A stretch of DNA of 50,650 nucleotides from Peribacillus acanthi (GTDB lineage: Bacteria; Bacillota; Bacilli; Bacillales; DSM-1321). The translations under genes were made by a program, and so were the position numbers. The notes beneath the pieces are model-generated. The model was not told the origin of the DNA, did no database searches, and saw only the letters and a program-made list of their open reading frames with translations. The stretch spans positions 1-50,650 of the forward strand of contig NZ_QBBX01000025.1 of assembly GCF_003073175.1 (NCBI RefSeq), in the 5' to 3' direction. Positions 46,607 through 50,650 of the stretch are shown piece after piece. Numbering within the stretch: the stretch's first letter is position 1; each line of letters opens with the position of its first letter.

Positions 46607-49114
46607 ATGTCAGAAATAGAAAAGTCCAATGTTAAAGAGATTAATATAAGCCAGGAAATGCGCACTTCCTTCTTGGATTATGCGATGAGCGTTATTGTAG
46701 CCCGTGCTCTCCCAGATGTTCGTGATGGGCTGAAACCTGTGCATCGTCGAATTCTATATGCGATGAACGATTTGGGCATGACTTCTGATAAAGCATATAA
46801 GAAATCCGCACGTATTGTTGGGGAAGTTATTGGTAAATACCATCCTCATGGCGACTCAGCCGTTTATGACACAATGGTGCGTATGGCACAGGATTTCAAC
46901 TACAGATATATGCTTGTAGATGGTCACGGGAACTTCGGTTCAGTAGATGGAGATGCAGCGGCAGCCATGCGTTATACAGAAGCACGTATGTCGAAAATCT
47001 CCATGGAATTAATACGTGATATCAATAAAGACACAATTGATTATCAGGATAACTATGATGGTTCTGAAAGAGAGCCAATTGTCCTTCCTTCTAGATACCC
47101 GAATCTACTTGTTAACGGATCTTCTGGAATCGCGGTTGGTATGGCGACAAATATTCCTCCACACCAGCTCGGAGAAATAATTGACGGCGTATTGGCGGTT
47201 AGTAAAGACCCTGAGATTACAGTGGAAGAGTTAATGGAATATATACCTGGTCCTGATTTCCCAACTGCTGGTATGATTTTAGGGAGAAGTGGCATTCGAA
47301 AAGCTTATCAAACAGGTCGTGGCTCTATTACTATTCGAGCAAAGGTTGAAATCGAAGAGAAGGCTAACGGTAAGCAAACGATTATCGTAAAAGAACTACC
47401 ATATCAGGTAAATAAAGCGAAGCTGATTGAAAAAATTGCGGAGCTTGTTCGCGATAAAAAGATTGATGGTATCACCGATCTTCGAGATGAGTCAGATCGT
47501 AAAGGAATGCGTGTTGTCATGGAAGTACGAAAAGATGCCAACGCAAATGTACTTTTGAATAATCTATATAAGCAGACGACTCTTCAAACAAGCTTCGGAA
47601 TCAACTTGTTGGCACTAGTAGATGGTCAGCCTAAAGTTCTAAATCTTAAACAATGTTTAGTTCATTATTTAGAGCATCAAAAGGTAGTCATTAGGCGCCG
47701 TACGGAATTCGAACTTCGTAAAGCGGAAGCAAGAGCTCATATTCTTGAGGGATTAAGGATTGCTTTAGATCATTTAGATGCTGTCATTGCTTTAATTCGT
47801 AGTTCACAGACTACCGAAATTGCTAGAGAAGGATTAATGACTCAATTCTCTCTTTCTGAAAAACAAGCACAAGCTATCCTAGATATGCGTTTACAGCGTT
47901 TAACAGGGTTAGAGAGAGAGAAAATTGAGGATGAATATCAAAGTTTAGTGAAGCTAATCGAAGAGTTAAAAGGGATCCTTGCAGATAATGAAAAAGTTCT
48001 AGAAATCATTCGTGAAGAGCTTCTTGAAATTAAAGAGCGTTTTAACGATGTAAGAAGAACTGAAATTATCCTTGCAGGTTTGGAAAACATTGAAGACGAA
48101 GATCTAATTCCAGTAGAGAACATTGTTGTAACTTTGACTCATAATGGATATGTCAAACGCCTTCCTGTTTCCACCTATAAAAGCCAAAAACGTGGTGGTC
48201 GTGGTATTCAAGGAATGGGCACCAATGAAGATGACTTTGTAGAACACTTGTTGACTACCTCTACCCATGATACGCTTCTGTTCTTTACGAATAAAGGGAA
48301 GGTATATCGTTCAAAAGGGTACGACATTCCTGAGTATGGTAGAACGGCAAAAGGTATTCCAATCATTAATCTTCTTGAAGTTGATAAAGGTGAATGGGTG
48401 AATGCCATTATTCCAGTTTCGGAATTCAAAGAAGACTGGTACATCTTCTTCACAACGAAGGATGGAATCTCGAAGCGTTCTCCATTGTCCTCCTTTGCAA
48501 ATATTCGAACCAATGGTTTGATTGCACTAGGTTTGAAAGAAGGAGACGAACTGATTTCAGTTAAACTAACCGATGGTTCAAAAGACATCATCATAGGCAC
48601 GAAAAACGGAATGTTAATCCGTTTCCCTGAAGTAGATGTTCGATCAATGGGCAGAACTGCTACAGGGGTAAAAGGAATTAGTCTCCGTGAAGGTGATGAA
48701 GTCATTGGAATGGAATTAGTAGAGGAAGATTCGCAAATATTAATTGTTACCCGAAATGGATATGGAAAAAGAACTCATGAAAAAGAGTACCGAATCCAAA
48801 GCCGTGGTGGGAAAGGGATAAAAACCGTTAACGTTACTGATAAAAACGGACCTCTAATAGCTCTTAAAACGGTAAATGGCGAGGAAGATTTAATGCTAAT
48901 TACGGCATCTGGAATACTGATTCGGATGCATGTAAGTGACATTTCTCAAACAGGTAGAAATACACAAGGTGTAAAACTTATTCGTTTAGAAGCTAATGAT
49001 AACGAATATGTATCAACGGTTGCGGTAGTCGACCGAGAGGAAGAAGAAACTGTTTCTCCTTTAGAAACTGAACCAGAAGTAACCGAAGAAGCAGAAATAA
49101 TGGATGAAGAATAA
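46607..49114 (+). CDS. gyrA: DNA gyrase subunit A
   Basis: The breakage-reunion subunit, about 835 residues. The catalytic Tyr123 (AMRYTEAR) and the quinolone-determining region with Ser84 and Asp88 ([10 protein letters not shown]) are visible; both are of the susceptible type, although B. subtilis has Glu at 88. A coiled-coil tower is at about 370-470. C-terminal beta-pinwheel repeats contain the GyrA box QKRGGRG near 528. The start is the ATG at 46607 with AAAGGAGG eight bases before; nine upstream codons are not supported. The tail is acidic. Confidence 0.98.
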   Translation: MSEIEKSNVKEINISQEMRTSFLDYAMSVIVARALPDVRDGLKPVHRRILYAMNDLGMTSDKAYKKSARIVGEVIGKYHPHGDSAVYDTMVRMAQDFNYRYMLVDGHGNFGSVDGDAAAAMRYTEARMSKISMELIRDINKDTIDYQDNYDGSEREPIVLPSRYPNLLVNGSSGIAVGMATNIPPHQLGEIIDGVLAVSKDPEITVEELMEYIPGPDFPTAGMILGRSGIRKAYQTGRGSITIRAKVEIEEKANGKQTIIVKELPYQVNKAKLIEKIAELVRDKKIDGITDLRDESDRKGMRVVMEVRKDANANVLLNNLYKQTTLQTSFGINLLALVDGQPKVLNLKQCLVHYLEHQKVVIRRRTEFELRKAEARAHILEGLRIALDHLDAVIALIRSSQTTEIAREGLMTQFSLSEKQAQAILDMRLQRLTGLEREKIEDEYQSLVKLIEELKGILADNEKVLEIIREELLEIKERFNDVRRTEIILAGLENIEDEDLIPVENIVVTLTHNGYVKRLPVSTYKSQKRGGRGIQGMGTNEDDFVEHLLTTSTHDTLLFFTNKGKVYRSKGYDIPEYGRTAKGIPIINLLEVDKGEWVNAIIPVSEFKEDWYIFFTTKDGISKRSPLSSFANIRTNGLIALGLKEGDELISVKLTDGSKDIIIGTKNGMLIRFPEVDVRSMGRTATGVKGISLREGDEVIGMELVEEDSQILIVTRNGYGKRTHEKEYRIQSRGGKGIKTVNVTDKNGPLIALKTVNGEEDLMLITASGILIRMHVSDISQTGRNTQGVKLIRLEANDNEYVSTVAVVDREEEETVSPLETEPEVTEEAEIMDEE

Positions 49115-49121
49115 GAAAGAA

Positions 49122-49150
49122 AGGCTATCCCATAAAGGATAGTCTTTTTT
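49122..49150 (+). terminator. gyrA terminator
   Basis: A perfect stem GGCTATCC / GGATAGTC (one wobble) with a 6-base loop is followed by TTTTTT, directly after the gyrA stop. Confidence 0.9.
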
Positions 49151-49267
49151 CATGGTTTAACTAGAGTTGTCCTTATGATATCTTTCATAACTGGTAGAAA
49201 CCACAAGTAAAATAAAGTAAAATAATAGTAATATATACTCAGCATAACAGCGGTAGGGGGAAGCAGT

Positions 49268-50347
49268 TTGAGAGTTCGAACTAAATTTTTAGAAGAGGGC
49301 TGTATCCTCGCACAAGATATAACCTGTATGACGAACAATCCTATAATGTTAAAGAAAACTGTGGTTACTCGTGACTTAATGGAAGTATTACGAGCCTTTT
49401 TAGTTCCTGAAGTAAGTGTAGAAAAAAATTTAATAGATGGAAAACCATTTGTTCCGAAAGAAATAATAGAAGAAGAACAAGATACTAGTTTGGCATCTAC
49501 TAGTTTTTCTGCTCAATATCTTAATGCTGTACAGACATATAAAAGGATATTTAAGAATCTACAGGCCGGAAGTCCACTAGATCTCACAAAAATTAGAGAA
49601 TTCTTATTGCCTCTTTTAGACAAGGCTATGGAAAATTCTTCAGAAATCTTTCAATTACACCATTATTCCACTAAAGCCGATTACCTCTATCACCATGCCG
49701 TATCGGTAGCAATCTTATGTGGATTCATAGGGAAAAAACTGAATCTTGATAAAGGTGATATAGTCCAAGTTGCATTAGCTGGTTGTCTATGTGATATTGG
49801 AATGGCAAAAATATCTCAGAATATTTTAGAGAAAAAGACGGCTTTAACCTTTATGGAATTTGAAGAAGTTAGAAGACACCCTGAATATGGATTCAATATG
49901 ATTCATAAAACCGGAAATACAATGGTAAAAGATGCTGTCAAAATAGCAATTTTACAACATCACGAAAGGATTAACGGGACAGGGTATCCTAGAGGTGATA
50001 AAGGACCAAGTTTGCATCTCTTTTCAAAAATCGTCGCAATTGCAGACGTATATCATGCGATGACATCCGAAAGAGTATATAGAAAAAAACATTCCCCTTT
50101 TAAAGTTCTTGAAATGATTATGCAGGATGATTTTGGGAAATTTGATTTGCAGGTTATAAATGCATTGATGTCTGGTATCTTAAACTTTTCTATAGGCAAT
50201 CGAGTCAAATTGTCTAATGGTTATAATGGAGAAATACTTTTTATTGATTCAAATTATCCAACCCGGCCTCTTATAAACATCTTGGATACGAATGAAATTA
50301 TACATTTAGAGAAAAGAAGAGATTTGTATATAGAAGAAATTTATTAA
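49268..50347 (+). CDS. HD-GYP domain protein with altered HD motif
   Basis: A 359-residue protein with a short N-terminal region (1-130) and an HD-GYP domain. HD-GYP enzymes usually hydrolyse c-di-GMP. The GYP part is intact: HHERINGTGYPRG (231-243), His204 (RRHPEYG) and IADVYHAMTSERVYRKK. However, the HD pair reads Cys175-Asp176 (GCLCDIGMAKI), so the metal-ligand His is replaced by Cys; it may have altered activity or act as a binding protein. The start is a TTG preceded by GGGGGAA. No membrane segment is seen. It lies between gyrA and the rRNA operon. Confidence 0.88.
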   Translation: MRVRTKFLEEGCILAQDITCMTNNPIMLKKTVVTRDLMEVLRAFLVPEVSVEKNLIDGKPFVPKEIIEEEQDTSLASTSFSAQYLNAVQTYKRIFKNLQAGSPLDLTKIREFLLPLLDKAMENSSEIFQLHHYSTKADYLYHHAVSVAILCGFIGKKLNLDKGDIVQVALAGCLCDIGMAKISQNILEKKTALTFMEFEEVRRHPEYGFNMIHKTGNTMVKDAVKIAILQHHERINGTGYPRGDKGPSLHLFSKIVAIADVYHAMTSERVYRKKHSPFKVLEMIMQDDFGKFDLQVINALMSGILNFSIGNRVKLSNGYNGEILFIDSNYPTRPLINILDTNEIIHLEKRRDLYIEEIY

Positions 50348-50350
50348 GTT

Positions 50351-50387
50351 ATACACTCCGGTTCCTATTCTTATGGACGGAGTGTAT
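50351..50387 (+). terminator. Terminator after the HD-GYP gene
   Basis: Stem ATACACTCCG / CGGAGTGTAT, perfect over ten bases, with a 17-base loop, is followed by a T-containing AT-rich run. It insulates the rRNA promoter downstream. Confidence 0.75.
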
Positions 50388-50501
50388 TAAATTTAATTTT
50401 CTAAATTTATATTAGGATATTGATTTCTATTAATAATGTCTATATAATAATAAAAGTCGACAGCAAACAACAATTAAGAAAAAAAGTTGTGAAAAAAGTT
50501 G

Positions 50502-50531
50502 TTGACATCAAGTGGTTTAATATGTTATTAT
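50502..50531 (+). promoter_or_regulatory. rRNA operon promoter
   Basis: TTGACA (50502-50507) and TATTAT (50526-50531) are separated by 18 bases, with A-rich sequence upstream like an UP element. The gene beyond the window should be 16S rRNA. Confidence 0.8.
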
Positions 50532-50650
50532 ATTAAAGTCGCTTACGAGCGAAATGGATGTTTTTGTTCTTTGAAAACTAAACAAAACAATACGTCAACG
50601 TTTAAATTTTAGTCTTTTTAATAAAGACATTTTATGAGCAAGTCAAACAC
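50532..50650 (+). other. rrn leader before 16S rRNA
   Basis: The leader contains GTTCTTTGAAAACTA (about 50566-50580), the conserved Bacillaceae rrn leader sequence with a boxA-like function, and a TCGCT-TACG-AGCGA hairpin at 50539-50552. The mature 16S start lies beyond the window end. Confidence 0.7.

Noticed and set aside
48208-48705. Long open frame antisense to gyrA
   Set aside because: Shadow of gyrA; no Shine-Dalgarno and no recognisable domain.
50560-50650. Start of 16S rRNA
   Set aside because: Only promoter and leader are present; the conserved 16S 5' end is not reached.

Overview
The window is the replication-origin region of a low-GC Gram-positive bacterium of the Bacillaceae (Bacillus sensu lato). 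The gene order matches the B. subtilis origin region almost gene for gene: rlmH, htrC, walJIHKR, purA, dnaB (called dnaC in B. subtilis), rplI, gdpP, yybS, rpsR, ssbA, rpsF, ychF, yyaC, spo0J, soj, noc, rsmG, mnmG, mnmE, jag, spoIIIJ, rnpA, rpmH, oriC, dnaA, dnaN, yaaA, recF, remB, gyrB, gyrA, then an rRNA promoter. YyaC, Spo0J/Soj and SpoIIIJ suggest a spore former. No species is assigned.

Layout. Positions 1-6.4 kb are accessory: a small minus-strand operon (98-aa protein, DUF1643 protein, short RadC/JAMM protein), a lone plus-strand gene for a possible nuclease, and a minus-strand three-gene restriction-modification-like operon. That operon encodes an HTH-methyltransferase fusion, a small PD-(D/E)xK protein and a second methyltransferase. 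From 6.4 to 15.8 kb lie rlmH, a CxxH/CxxC protein, an HtrA protease, the WalRK envelope two-component operon and a LysM-G5-M23 cell wall hydrolase. A four-gene tRNA operon (Lys-Glu-Asp-Phe) and purA follow, then replication, translation and c-di-AMP genes (18.4-26.2 kb). Next come the segregation genes spo0J-soj and noc, the tRNA-modification operon mnmE-mnmG-rsmG, and the jag-spoIIIJ-rnpA and rpmH units. oriC is bipartite: DnaA boxes at about 39.5-39.8 kb upstream of dnaA, and boxes plus DnaA-trios and an AT-rich unwinding segment at 41.40-41.52 kb between dnaA and dnaN. To the right all genes are on the plus strand through gyrA and an HD-GYP gene, and the window ends in an rrn leader just before 16S rRNA.

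Transcription is almost entirely co-directional with replication: minus strand left of oriC, plus strand right of it. The exceptions are the nuclease-like gene at 1.8 kb and yyaC at 27.9 kb.

Non-coding signals are rich. There are four parS or parS-like sites (in walK, beside ssbA, in spo0J, upstream of noc), and two secondary DnaA-box clusters (around rlmH/htrC and between mnmE and jag). A PurR-box pair lies upstream of purA, and a Shine-Dalgarno-sequestering leader upstream of rpsF. WalR-box-like sequences lie before the M23 gene. There is also a dispersed GC-rich repeat and a duplicated 5' half of tRNA-Phe. The most novel-looking block is the two-methyltransferase operon at 2.8-6.3 kb with its convergent nuclease-like neighbour.
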